In this document: piece after piece, positions 1 through 7,806 of the stretch
Layout of the letters: each line of letters starts with the position of its first letter
Numbering within the stretch: position 1 is the stretch's first letter
Source: Balneolaceae bacterium UBA3186
Lineage (GTDB): Bacteria > Bacteroidota > Rhodothermia > Balneolales > Balneolaceae
Reading direction: 5' to 3'
Assembly: GCA_002364085.1 (NCBI GenBank)
Contig: DEXK01000008.1
Span: 31,638 to 95,637 of the forward strand
Length of the DNA: 64,000 nucleotides
Translations under genes and position numbers: made by a program
The notes under the pieces: generated by a model
Database searches by the model: none
The model's input: the letters and a program-made list of their open reading frames with translations, nothing else
Told to the model about the DNA's origin: nothing

Positions 1-1
1 T

Positions 2-46
2 TTGATCATGGGTTACGGTTTCGCCAAAACAGGCGAGAGAACATAA
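2..46 (+). CDS. 3' end of an unidentified protein (partial)
   Basis: The window opens inside a reading frame that ends at a TAA at 44-46. The visible C-terminus reads LIMGYGFAKTGERT. This is too short to assign to a family, and an ATG at 8 also lies in the frame, so a chance frame cannot be excluded. It is listed because the next small ORF begins 12 bases after its stop, in the same frame, and a good terminator follows both. Confidence 0.35.
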   Translation: MIMGYGFAKTGERT

Positions 47-58
47 CCAAAATTTCCA

Positions 59-178
59 ATGGATAAAGCAATGGCTAATAAATTTAAACAGCCTGCTGTC
101 AACCAAACTAAACCTTCAGCTAAGAATGCAGCTCCTGCGAAGAAAGTTGGTCAAGCAAAGAAAAGTGGCCGTAAATAA
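59..178 (+). CDS. small basic Lys/Ala/Pro-rich protein, 39 aa
   Basis: An ATG at 59 (or an in-frame ATG at 71) opens a 39-residue frame rich in Lys, Ala, Pro and Gln, with a strongly basic C-terminus (KKVGQAKKSGRK). It has no membrane segment or cysteine. It follows the upstream stop by 12 bases in the same frame and is closed by a rho-independent terminator at 201-234, which fits a short last gene of a transcript. The composition resembles the disordered tails of nucleic-acid-binding or ribosome-associated peptides, but no family is recognised. It could also be the tail of the upstream gene if the TAA at 44-46 is read through. Confidence 0.4.
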   Translation: MDKAMANKFKQPAVNQTKPSAKNAAPAKKVGQAKKSGRK

Positions 179-200
179 TTTAGACTAAATTTTTTACATA

Positions 201-234
201 AAGCCGGTTCGTAAATAAGAATCGGCTTTTTTTT
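201..234 (+). terminator. rho-independent terminator
   Basis: The inverted repeat AAGCCGGTTC / GAATCGGCTT (one G-T wobble) encloses an 8-base loop and is followed directly by a run of eight T. It closes the transcript carrying the 39-aa ORF and separates it from the PaiB-like gene. Confidence 0.8.
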
Positions 235-290
235 GGCCTTAAATTGTATGTGCGAATTTAAATTATATAGTATCTTATTTAAAAAACAGC

Positions 291-914
291 ATGTATACTC
301 CCTCTTCCTTTAAAGAAGAAAATCCTGAAATTCTATTCCACCTGATAGAAGAATATAATTTCGGAATTCTGTTCAGCCAACATCAAGAGCGCCCGGAAGC
401 AACCCATCTACCTTTTTTAGTACACAGAGAAAAAGGTCCTCAGGGAAGCTTAATTGCTCATTTTGCAAAAGCTAACAAACACTGGAAAAGTTTTGATGAA
501 AGCAAAGAAGTGTTAGCTGTATTTCAAGGACCACACACTTACATCTCTCCTGCATGGTATAAAAACAGAGCTGAAGTTCCAACCTGGAATTATGCTACTG
601 TACATGTAATCGGGAAGCCTAAGATTGTTACCGACCCAGGCGATTTAACCGAAATGGTTACCGAACTTACTCATTTTCATGAAAAGCCGGAACATTCCGA
701 TTGGAAGCTTGATGAAGTCCCTAAAAAAGAATTTGATACAGACCTAAAAGCAATCGTTGGATTAGTGATAGAGATCACGAAAATAGAAGGGAAATTTAAA
801 TTCAATCAAAATAAATCAACTGAAGATCAACAAAGCGTGATCAATAAGATGGATAGTTTGGGGCGTACAGATATCAGCTCAATAATGAAGAATAATCTTC
901 ACTCAAAGAAATAA
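291..914 (+). CDS. PaiB-family FMN-binding protein (negative transcriptional regulator family)
   Basis: This 207-residue protein has the length and sequence pattern of the PaiB / FMN_bind_2 family. The start MYTPSSFKEENPEILFHLI, the THLPFLV segment near residue 40, the LIAHFAKANKHW stretch and the PTWNYATVHVIG stretch near residues 103-114 are characteristic. The family is a split-barrel flavin-binding fold. Bacillus PaiB is described as a negative regulator of sporulation and protease genes, but most members have no tested function, so a flavoprotein or oxidoreductase role is equally possible. The gene stands alone downstream of a terminator and converges on the hybrid kinase with only 6 bases between the stops. 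No helix-turn-helix is visible. Confidence 0.88.
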   Translation: MYTPSSFKEENPEILFHLIEEYNFGILFSQHQERPEATHLPFLVHREKGPQGSLIAHFAKANKHWKSFDESKEVLAVFQGPHTYISPAWYKNRAEVPTWNYATVHVIGKPKIVTDPGDLTEMVTELTHFHEKPEHSDWKLDEVPKKEFDTDLKAIVGLVIEITKIEGKFKFNQNKSTEDQQSVINKMDSLGRTDISSIMKNNLHSKK

Positions 915-920
915 CTAGCT

Positions 921-2750
921 TTATTTATTTTTATCAATATCCGAGAGTTTTCTTCTTAACTCAACCGGATTAAAAGGTTTGGTTACAAAGTCATTCATTC
1001 CTACTGAATATACTTTTTCTTTCACATCACTTAGTGCTGCTGCTGTTAATGCGATTATCGGCACATCTTTTTTTGAAGTATCTTCCATATTCCGAATAAA
1101 GGTTGCCGCTTCATATCCATCCATTTCCGGCATTTCAAGATCCATAAGAATTAAATCGAAATCGGAATTTTTCAACTCTTCAATTGCTTCCAGTCCATTG
1201 CCTACTATAGTGGCATTAACACCCCATTTTTTCAGAAAACTTTCCATAACTTTCTGGTTTACCAGATTGTCTTCTGCAACAATTACTTTTAAGCCTGAGA
1301 TTTCCTCTTCTTTTATTTCCACTCTACCTGCGTCTGTATTTTCTTTGTTTTCCGGTTTTTCAAAAGTTAGTACTACATTGAATTCACTACCTTTATTGAT
1401 AGTACTTTTTACTGCAATAGTGCCATTTTGTAGCTCAACCAACCTTTTACTAATACTTAAACCTAAGCCTGTTCCTCCATAAAGCCTTTTCGTTTTTTTG
1501 TCAGCTTGTACAAAACTTTCAAAAATCGAACCTAACCTGGATTCTTCAATCCCAATTCCGGTATCTGAAACCTTGAACTCAACATCTACTTTTTTATTTT
1601 TTTCTGCAACACATTGTACAAATATTTTCACATGCCCTTTTTCGGTAAATTTTAGAGCGTTACTTACAAGATTGTTTAATATCTGAATCAATTTAACGGG
1701 ATCACCTGTTAAGTACTTTGGTAAGTTTTCTCCCAGTTCTGTAATTAACTCAACTTTTTTATTTTGAGCTGTGCTTCTGAATGTTTCTGATATAGTGCTT
1801 ATAAGCCCCTTTAATTCAAAGTCTGTTTTTTCAAACTCCATCTTACCGGCATCTATTTTGGAGAAATCAAGTATATCATCTATCAAAGAAAGCAATATTT
1901 TTGCGGAAAAATCTACAATATTAATTGATTCAAGCTGATCTTCACGAGGGTTATCTTCTTTTAGAAAATGAGTCATCCCCAAAATAGCATTCATTGGTGT
2001 TCTGATCTCATGACTCATAGTTGCCAAAAAGTCTGACTTTGCAGTTGAGCTTTTTTTAAGCTTTTCACTAGTCAATTCCAGCTTTTCGATATAATCCTGA
2101 AGCTCTTCTTGTTTTAAGCTCAATTGTTTGTTCAGCTCTTTCTCTTTTTCTAAAAACTCCCTGTTAATTTGCTCTGCTCTTTCTTTAGATTCCGAAAAGG
2201 TATTGAATATAATCCACGTGGTTACAAATGCCGCAGATATTACTCCCCATCGCACATAATCAATAGAGTCTGGACTCAGTGTAATTCTATCTATTGCAAT
2301 AAAATCAATGATGAAATATGAAATTACAGAAAGAAATATTGATATGTTTCTAATCCTTGTTTTTTTCGCATCAAAAAGAAGAATTGACAAACCCATTGCA
2401 GGGATAAGGAAATACTGAATCTCTGCTTGTCCGTCAAAAATGGAACTGAGTATTATAATTGCAATATCTACATATAAAATGAGGAGAAACTTCGCTATTA
2501 CCTCAAATCCTTGCCTGGATAGAATTGGAATTAAACAAAGTGCGATAATCTCAGAAATAAAGAACCACGAAACAGACATCGACTCATCCAAAGCAAAGAT
2601 CAAAAAAAATACAGTGCAAGTCAGGGCTATTGAATAGGAAACGATATCAAGAACAGGCAAGCCAAAAAGTCCTTTATTTTCATAAAGTTCTTTGTTCTGG
2701 ACGGCTGAAGATGGAGCTGCAATACCTGTAAGAGAAAAGTTATTTGTCAT
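921..2750 (-). CDS. membrane hybrid histidine kinase / response regulator
   Basis: This 609-residue protein has five or six hydrophobic membrane segments between residues about 35 and 185, with no recognisable periplasmic sensor domain. A coiled coil follows (190-235), then HisKA with the phospho-acceptor His247 in FLATMSHEIRTPMN, a HATPase domain with the DTGIGI and GGTGLGLSISKRL boxes, and a C-terminal receiver domain from about 488 with acidic VAEDN, phospho-acceptor Asp537 in LILMDLEMPEMDG and the conserved KPF lysine. It is a complete phosphorelay hybrid kinase without an HPt domain or DNA-binding output, so a partner must lie elsewhere. SufE is 42 bases upstream on the same strand and may be co-transcribed. 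The ligand is unknown. Confidence 0.93.
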   Translation of the reverse strand: MTNNFSLTGIAAPSSAVQNKELYENKGLFGLPVLDIVSYSIALTCTVFFLIFALDESMSVSWFFISEIIALCLIPILSRQGFEVIAKFLLILYVDIAIIILSSIFDGQAEIQYFLIPAMGLSILLFDAKKTRIRNISIFLSVISYFIIDFIAIDRITLSPDSIDYVRWGVISAAFVTTWIIFNTFSESKERAEQINREFLEKEKELNKQLSLKQEELQDYIEKLELTSEKLKKSSTAKSDFLATMSHEIRTPMNAILGMTHFLKEDNPREDQLESINIVDFSAKILLSLIDDILDFSKIDAGKMEFEKTDFELKGLISTISETFRSTAQNKKVELITELGENLPKYLTGDPVKLIQILNNLVSNALKFTEKGHVKIFVQCVAEKNKKVDVEFKVSDTGIGIEESRLGSIFESFVQADKKTKRLYGGTGLGLSISKRLVELQNGTIAVKSTINKGSEFNVVLTFEKPENKENTDAGRVEIKEEEISGLKVIVAEDNLVNQKVMESFLKKWGVNATIVGNGLEAIEELKNSDFDLILMDLEMPEMDGYEAATFIRNMEDTSKKDVPIIALTAAALSDVKEKVYSVGMNDFVTKPFNPVELRRKLSDIDKNK

Positions 2751-2792
2751 ACTTCTAATATAATATTAAGTACGGCAATTATTTCCTATTGG

Positions 2793-3221
2793 TCAAGAAG
2801 CTTGCAACTTAGATTTATACGCCATAGCATAGATCTTCATTTGTTTTATCATCGAAGCAAGCCCATTTGCCCGCGTGGGAGACAGGTGTTGTTGCATGCC
2901 AATTTTTGAAATGAAATCAGGATTTGTACTCAAAATATCTTCCGGTTCTTGGTTGGAATACAACCGAACTACCAAAGAAACTAATCCTTTTGTTATGGCG
3001 GCATCACTATCTGCCTTAAATATTATTCTTTCTCCTTCCAGATAAGCCTTTAGCCAAACCTGACTTTGGCAACCTTTTACCAAATTGTCCTCAGTCCTAT
3101 CTTCATCGGGCAAAGGCTCAAGCCTGTCTCCATGCTTGATAATATATTTGTATCGTTCGGTCCAGTCTTCAAAGAGACCAAATTCCTTAACTATTCTTTC
3201 TTGTACTTCCTGTATATCCAT
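2793..3221 (-). CDS. sufE: SufE-family cysteine desulfuration protein
   Basis: This 142-residue protein matches SufE over its whole length. It shows DWTERYKYIIKHGDRL, the active-site segment EDNLVKGCQSQVWL with the persulfide-accepting Cys near residue 51, and the C-terminal LSPTRANGL segment. SufE accepts sulfur from the cysteine desulfurase SufS and passes it to the SufBCD scaffold for Fe-S cluster assembly in the cytoplasm. No other suf gene is in the window. It lies between the stand-alone PAS gene (40 bases upstream) and the hybrid kinase (42 bases downstream), all on the minus strand, so the three may share a transcript. Confidence 0.94.
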   Translation of the reverse strand: MDIQEVQERIVKEFGLFEDWTERYKYIIKHGDRLEPLPDEDRTEDNLVKGCQSQVWLKAYLEGERIIFKADSDAAITKGLVSLVVRLYSNQEPEDILSTNPDFISKIGMQQHLSPTRANGLASMIKQMKIYAMAYKSKLQAS

Positions 3222-3261
3222 AACGAAAGATAATGAAAGCAGAGCTTAAAAATGACGAATC

Positions 3262-4521
3262 TTAATCAATTCCTAATTCTATAAGAGCAACTGATTTTAC
3301 CGCATCCACTTTGTTCTGTTTTTCATTAATAATAGGCTTGAAAGACTGTATCATGGATATGGTGCCATCATTTTTACCAATATATTCACATTTTTCGGAG
3401 CATCGTTTTCCGCCAAATGCTTTATCTAAACTTTGTTTTATAAGATCGATAGTTTTTTTAGAAACTACTGATTCTATACCTTGATCCAGGATAGCTTCCT
3501 GGGAAAGTCCTGTAATGGCTTTATAAGATTCCGATACATAGCTGCAATAGATTTCGCCATTTTCATCTTTCTTGAATTTCATCACAAATTCTTCATGGCT
3601 ATCGAGTAAGTCTTCTATGTTCCCTGTCTTTTTCTTCAGTGTTTCAATTACTCTGTTTCTTAATGATACATTGTCAAAATGCACACGAACTATAGTTTGA
3701 TCGCTACTTACGAAAGAATGTATATCCGCTTCTAGCATCAATTTTTGATCTCCGGAACTTAAAAACTCCCAGGTATATCTTTCTTCTGTTACTTTTGATG
3801 AATCAAAATCATCGAAAATATCTTTTACGGATTCTTTATCATTTTCTGATACCAGATCCCACACTTTCACCTCTTTTAATTCATCAACATCCAGCTTTAG
3901 TATTTCACGAAATGATTTATTACTTGAAATAATATTTCCCTGTACGTCCAGATCTGCAAAAGTACGCTTTGAATTTTCTTCCAGTTCTTCAAAATCTATT
4001 GTAGCATCAAAAAGTACTTTACTTGTTTCCTGACGCTCTGTGATATCTCTTTGATATGAAACCCAATGTGTTATTTCGTCTTCTGAGTTGGTTAATGGGT
4101 GAATATCCCATTGATTAATAAATTCAGATCCGTCTTTTCTGTAGTTTACGGTATGTCCAAAAAATGCCTGACCGTCAATTAATCTTTTCTTTAAGCGGTC
4201 TAAAACATGTCTGTCAGTCTTTTCTCCCTGTAAAATACGTGGTGTTTTTCCAATCACTTCCTCACGTGAATACCCCGTCATTTTAGTAAATCCGTCATTT
4301 ACATATACAATTCGCGGCCCCGGGCTTTCTAAACTTAATTCTGTTATTAAGATAGAATCATAATCATGCTTAGTGGCATTTTCCAATAGCTTAAGATGAG
4401 AGGATGTTGTCTCATATTTTTTGAAAATCTTAGCAAAAAGCTCCTCCAATTTCAATTTCGAGGATTCATCTTTGCTGCATGAACGTATCAACTCGAAAAT
4501 TTCGGGATCAATCTTATTCAT
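3262..4521 (-). CDS. stand-alone multi-PAS protein with a LOV-like first domain lacking the photoactive Cys
   Basis: The protein has 419 residues and no kinase, cyclase or DNA-binding domain. After a helical N-terminus, PAS 1 spans about 50-163. It carries a LOV-like core GKTPRILQGEKTD (91-103), NYRKDG (126-131), FIN (134-136) and YQRDITER (156-163). Where LOV domains have the Asn-Cys pair, this protein has Thr93-Pro94, so the usual cysteinyl-flavin adduct cannot form. Gln98, Asn126, Asn136 and Gln157 sit where LOV proteins contact flavin. PAS 2 covers roughly 175-290 and PAS 3 about 300-417. With no output domain it probably acts through protein contacts, perhaps with a histidine kinase such as the one two genes downstream; that link is inference. 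Confidence 0.88.
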   Translation of the reverse strand: MNKIDPEIFELIRSCSKDESSKLKLEELFAKIFKKYETTSSHLKLLENATKHDYDSILITELSLESPGPRIVYVNDGFTKMTGYSREEVIGKTPRILQGEKTDRHVLDRLKKRLIDGQAFFGHTVNYRKDGSEFINQWDIHPLTNSEDEITHWVSYQRDITERQETSKVLFDATIDFEELEENSKRTFADLDVQGNIISSNKSFREILKLDVDELKEVKVWDLVSENDKESVKDIFDDFDSSKVTEERYTWEFLSSGDQKLMLEADIHSFVSSDQTIVRVHFDNVSLRNRVIETLKKKTGNIEDLLDSHEEFVMKFKKDENGEIYCSYVSESYKAITGLSQEAILDQGIESVVSKKTIDLIKQSLDKAFGGKRCSEKCEYIGKNDGTISMIQSFKPIINEKQNKVDAVKSVALIELGID

Positions 4522-4636
4522 TGTATAAAATTAGTGTAGAGTACATTTAGGTTAATAACTAATGAATAGTTTTCATCATTCCATTTTGGGATAAAAAACT
4601 TTACCTTCTACTATCTAAGTAGTATAAATAAATGTT

Positions 4637-5374
4637 ATGCGAAAAAAACTGTTTTTCTACTCCCTATTCATTTCTTTAATCGGTTGTTCAATAATCAAAC
4701 CTAGTGAAAAAAAACCGTTTAAACCACAAATGGTGAAGATTAAGGGTGGAATTTTCAATTTTGGAGATTTTTACGAAGGTACTAATACAGATGCCATTCC
4801 TGTTCATGAAGTTTTTGTTGAAGACTTTAAAATCAGTAAATATGAAATTACGTATGCTCAGTTTGATTTTTTTTCAGAAAAGAATGATCTCGAAAAACCA
4901 AAATCTGATATAGAAAAAAGAGGGAATAGAGCGGTAGCCTATGTGACTTGGGATGAGGCTAAAGCTTTTTGCAATTATTTCGATCTTCGATTACCTACGG
5001 AAGTGGAGTGGGAGTATGCTGCACGATCTGGAGGCAAAAAACAAGTTGTTTCAGGTTCTACCAATCTAGATTCAATTTATGTTGTTGCATTAACAAAAGA
5101 TGAAGATCGAAGAGAATCAGGTGTAGTAGGAACCAAGCAACCTAATGATTTAGGAATTTACGACATGAGCGGTAATGTATTTGAATGGATCGGTGAGTAC
5201 TACCAATTCTATTCTATGCCGGAAAGAAGACACAGCCTTGATGAGGACGCAGTGAGAATTATCAGTGGTGGGAGCTATTACGAAAATATGTTAGCAAACC
5301 GGACTTATTGGAGAACCGGGACTCTCAGAGATGTCCGCTCTGAGGATATAGGTTTCAGATGCGCTGAAGATTAG
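4637..5374 (+). CDS. lipoprotein with formylglycine-generating-enzyme (SUMF1-like) domain
   Basis: This 245-residue protein starts with a lipoprotein signal (MRKKLFFYSLFISLIGC, lipid-attachment Cys17). An FGE-sulfatase fold follows: MVKIKGGIFNFG, EVFVEDFKISKYEIT, VTWDEAKAFCNYFDLRLPT, EVEWEYAAR, DMSGNVFEWIGEYY, IISGGSYY and the closing EDIGFRCAED. The paired catalytic cysteines of true formylglycine-generating enzymes, which follow the GGS motif, are absent (GGSYYENMLANRTYW). It is therefore probably a structural or binding member, as in many lipoproteins of this phylum, including the Gld/Spr components of T9SS. The gene is monocistronic, divergent from the PAS gene and closed by a shared terminator at 5391-5406. 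Confidence 0.85.
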   Translation: MRKKLFFYSLFISLIGCSIIKPSEKKPFKPQMVKIKGGIFNFGDFYEGTNTDAIPVHEVFVEDFKISKYEITYAQFDFFSEKNDLEKPKSDIEKRGNRAVAYVTWDEAKAFCNYFDLRLPTEVEWEYAARSGGKKQVVSGSTNLDSIYVVALTKDEDRRESGVVGTKQPNDLGIYDMSGNVFEWIGEYYQFYSMPERRHSLDEDAVRIISGGSYYENMLANRTYWRTGTLRDVRSEDIGFRCAED

Positions 5375-5384
5375 TTTTTGAAAT

Positions 5385-5408
5385 AAAAAAGGGAGCCGAA
5401 GCTCCCTT
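5385..5408. terminator. bidirectional terminator between convergent genes
   Basis: GGGAGC (5391-5396) and GCTCCC (5401-5406) enclose a four-base loop. Read on the minus strand the loop is TTCG, and the stem is followed by TTTTTTATTT, an ideal terminator for the acyl-CoA dehydrogenase gene. Read on the plus strand the stem is followed only by TTTC, so plus-strand termination is weaker. Confidence 0.85.
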
Positions 5409-5419
5409 TCCTCACTCAC

Positions 5420-6583
5420 TCATCGAAGTAGCAACTTAGCTATAGTCATAAGTTGCATGTTCGTGGTTCCTTCATAGATCTTTCCAATTTTAGCATCACG
5501 ATAGAATTTTTCCACTGGATACTCCTTTACGAAGCCATTTCCACCGTAAAGATCTACTGCCATAGAAGCTACTCTTTCAGCAACTTCTGACGAATAAAAT
5601 TTTGCCATTGCCGCTTCTTTCAAAAAAGGTTGTCCGGCCATTTTCATTCTTGCAGCATTGTATACTAGTAATCGAGCTGTTTCAATATCTGTAGCCATTC
5701 GTGCCAACTGAAATTGAACACCCTGGAATTCTGAAATGGCTTTACCAAATTGTTTCCGCTCTTGTATGTATCCTAAAGCTGCATCAAATGCTCCTTGTGC
5801 AATTCCGACCATCTGAGCTCCGATTCCAATCCTGCCTTCATTCAGAGTTTCAATTGCAACTTTATATCCTTTACCGAATTCCCCAAGGATATTTTCTTTA
5901 GGTACTCGGCAATCTTCCAATAAGATCTCGCAAGTTGAACTTGCTCGTATCCCTAATTTATTCTCTTTTTTAGAAACTGAAAATCCTTCAAAACCTCTTT
6001 CTACTACAAAAGCTGTAATTCCTTTATACCCTGCTTCTGGGTTTGCGTTTGCAAGTACAATAAATATATCTGCTTCGTTCGCATTGGTGATCCATAACTT
6101 AGCACCGTTCAATATGTAAGAATCTCCATCTTCTTTAGCTTTACATTTAAGTGCAAAAGCATCACTTCCTGATCCTGCTTCTGATAAGCAATAAGCTCCA
6201 ACTTTCTCAGTAGCTAACTGGGGCAAGTACTTTTCTTTTAAAAAATCTGATGCATAGTTTACAAAAGCATTGTTTACCAATGTATTTTGTACATCCATAA
6301 ACACCCCGGCTGAACCATCCACTCTTGAAATTTGTTCGATAGCAACCACAGACATCATAAAAGTTCCGCCACCACCATTGTACTTCTCAGGAATATCAAT
6401 ACCCATTAATCCCATTTCAAAAAATTCTTTAATCAGACCCGAATCTAATTTTGCATTTTCGTCCATTTCCTCGACAAGTGGCTTTATTGAAGCTTGAGCA
6501 AAATCAGCTGCTGCGTCTTTTAATAATTGCTCATCTTCAGTCAAGGTGGTAAGTGGGGGTACCAATAGTTCTGTTTCTTCCAT
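5420..6583 (-). CDS. acyl-CoA dehydrogenase (short/branched-chain type)
   Basis: This 387-residue flavoprotein belongs to the acyl-CoA dehydrogenase family. It shows CLSEAGSGSDAFALK and WITNANEAD (FAD- and substrate-binding beta domain), the helical region ERKQFGKAISEFQGVQ, YGGNGFVKEYPVEKFYRDAKI, and the catalytic glutamate Glu371 in KIYEGTTNMQ. It oxidises an acyl-CoA to the trans-2-enoyl-CoA and hands electrons to ETF. The chain preference cannot be read from sequence, but the glutamate position matches the short-chain/short-branched-chain group. The neighbouring MeaB and methylmalonyl-CoA mutase genes suggest isoleucine, valine or propionyl-CoA breakdown. MeaB lies 80 bases upstream on the same strand. 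Confidence 0.93.
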   Translation of the reverse strand: MEETELLVPPLTTLTEDEQLLKDAAADFAQASIKPLVEEMDENAKLDSGLIKEFFEMGLMGIDIPEKYNGGGGTFMMSVVAIEQISRVDGSAGVFMDVQNTLVNNAFVNYASDFLKEKYLPQLATEKVGAYCLSEAGSGSDAFALKCKAKEDGDSYILNGAKLWITNANEADIFIVLANANPEAGYKGITAFVVERGFEGFSVSKKENKLGIRASSTCEILLEDCRVPKENILGEFGKGYKVAIETLNEGRIGIGAQMVGIAQGAFDAALGYIQERKQFGKAISEFQGVQFQLARMATDIETARLLVYNAARMKMAGQPFLKEAAMAKFYSSEVAERVASMAVDLYGGNGFVKEYPVEKFYRDAKIGKIYEGTTNMQLMTIAKLLLR

Positions 6584-6663
6584 TAAAAATAGTCGTCTTT
6601 TGAGTTGTGAGAATTATAATATACGAATTGTAAGCGCTTTTCTGCTACTCTTTTTTGGCTTTA

Positions 6664-7626
6664 TTAAATCTTACTGAGCAATTCCATCGCAGCTTTTGAT
6701 GGGGTTATTTTACCGGACTTGATCCTGCTTATAAGATCTTCAACACTTTTTTTATTCTCTCTTGAATTCCATAATCTTCTAAGCACCTCATCCTCAACCA
6801 ATCGTTTAAACCAATTCAGTTCCTGCTCTTTTCTTTGAGCTTCAAAAATTTCTTTCTCTTTTAATGCAGAAATAAACCCTTGAATTTTCTCCCATGCTTC
6901 ATCAATTCTTTTTTTCTTAATGGAGCTTACTGTCAAAAACTCCACTCCAATTCCATCGTACTTTGGAGTGAGTAAATGAAACGCGTTTTGATATTCCATA
7001 ACTGCATTTTTCGCCATCTTCTCCTGATCACCATCCGCTTTGTTGATCACCAGAATATCGATGATCTCCATGATCCCTCTTTTGATTCCTTGTAGTGAAT
7101 CACCGGCACCCGGCAACATCAAAACTAAGAAACAATCCACCATGGAAGCTACTTCAAATTCACTTTGTCCAACTCCTACAGTTTCAACCAGAATCACGTC
7201 ATAACCCGCAGCTTCACACAGCATCATAGATTCGCGAGTTCGTTTTGCTACTCCTCCTAATGTGCCGGAAGTCGGCGAAGGACGAATAAAGGCTTCATCT
7301 TTTGAGGACAGCGTCTCCATTCTGGTTTTATCACCCAAAATACTTCCACCCGTTGCGGGGCTACTAGGGTCTACCGCCAATACCGCAACTTTCAAGCCCT
7401 CTTCGATCAACAGATTTCCAAGCGCTTCTATAAATGTACTTTTTCCCACTCCTGGTACTCCGGAAATACCAACCCGAACGGTTTCTTTAGCTGATCTTAC
7501 TTTACTGATCAGTTCCTGAGCAGTTTGCTGGTCTGCCTCCCGGTTACTTTCAACCAGAGTGATGGCTTTGGCTAAATGTCGCCGCTTTCCTTCCTGAACC
7601 CCTTTTGCAAGTTCGTCAATGGTCAT
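6664..7626 (-). CDS. meaB: methylmalonyl-CoA mutase-associated GTPase MeaB
   Basis: This 320-residue protein is a G3E-type GTPase of the MeaB/ArgK family. It shows the P-loop GVPGVGKST (56-64), DPSSPATGGSILGDKTRM, the switch segment ETVGVGQSE and the base-specificity motif NKADGD. MeaB gates loading of adenosylcobalamin onto methylmalonyl-CoA mutase and protects the mutase from inactivation. The mutase gene lies directly upstream on the same strand, which supports this over the older name ArgK (arginine transport kinase). The 180-base gap between mutase and meaB contains palindromic repeats, so the two could be transcribed together with some attenuation. Confidence 0.95.
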   Translation of the reverse strand: MTIDELAKGVQEGKRRHLAKAITLVESNREADQQTAQELISKVRSAKETVRVGISGVPGVGKSTFIEALGNLLIEEGLKVAVLAVDPSSPATGGSILGDKTRMETLSSKDEAFIRPSPTSGTLGGVAKRTRESMMLCEAAGYDVILVETVGVGQSEFEVASMVDCFLVLMLPGAGDSLQGIKRGIMEIIDILVINKADGDQEKMAKNAVMEYQNAFHLLTPKYDGIGVEFLTVSSIKKKRIDEAWEKIQGFISALKEKEIFEAQRKEQELNWFKRLVEDEVLRRLWNSRENKKSVEDLISRIKSGKITPSKAAMELLSKI

Positions 7627-7670
7627 GATATCTCAGATCTATTTACTAACTCAGCTCTCAAACAAAGTTT

Positions 7671-7770
7671 AGTCATTCCACGGCGAATGCCTGGAATCTC
7701 ATTTATTATATTGATTAAAAACTGGTTTGAATACATCAATCCGGATTCCTGCCTCCGCAGGAATGACTTA
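7671..7770. repeat. pair of REP-like palindromic repeats in inverted orientation
   Basis: Two short palindromic units lie in the meaB-mutase gap. The right unit (about 7744-7765) is a near-perfect hairpin, ATTCCTGC CTCC GCAGGAAT. The left unit (7671-7700) begins AGTCATTCC and ends GGAATC. The right unit read on the opposite strand also begins AGTCATTCC, so the pair forms an inverted bipartite element of about 100 bp. This resembles bacterial interspersed REP doublets. Copies elsewhere in the genome cannot be tested here. Confidence 0.65.
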
Positions 7771-7806
7771 TAAAAAGATGATATAGCTATTGAACTGTTA
7801 ATATCT

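Noticed and set aside
979..1482. 167-residue plus-strand ORF opposite the hybrid kinase
   Set aside because: It lies fully inside a well-supported kinase/receiver gene and has a low-complexity Ser/Ile/Phe composition.
3262..4521. Calling the first PAS domain a photoactive LOV domain
   Set aside because: The adduct-forming cysteine is proline here; only a LOV-like PAS can be supported.
4608..4622. CTACT/AGTAG inverted repeat as an operator before the 4637 gene
   Set aside because: Five-base arms are expected by chance in AT-rich intergenic DNA.
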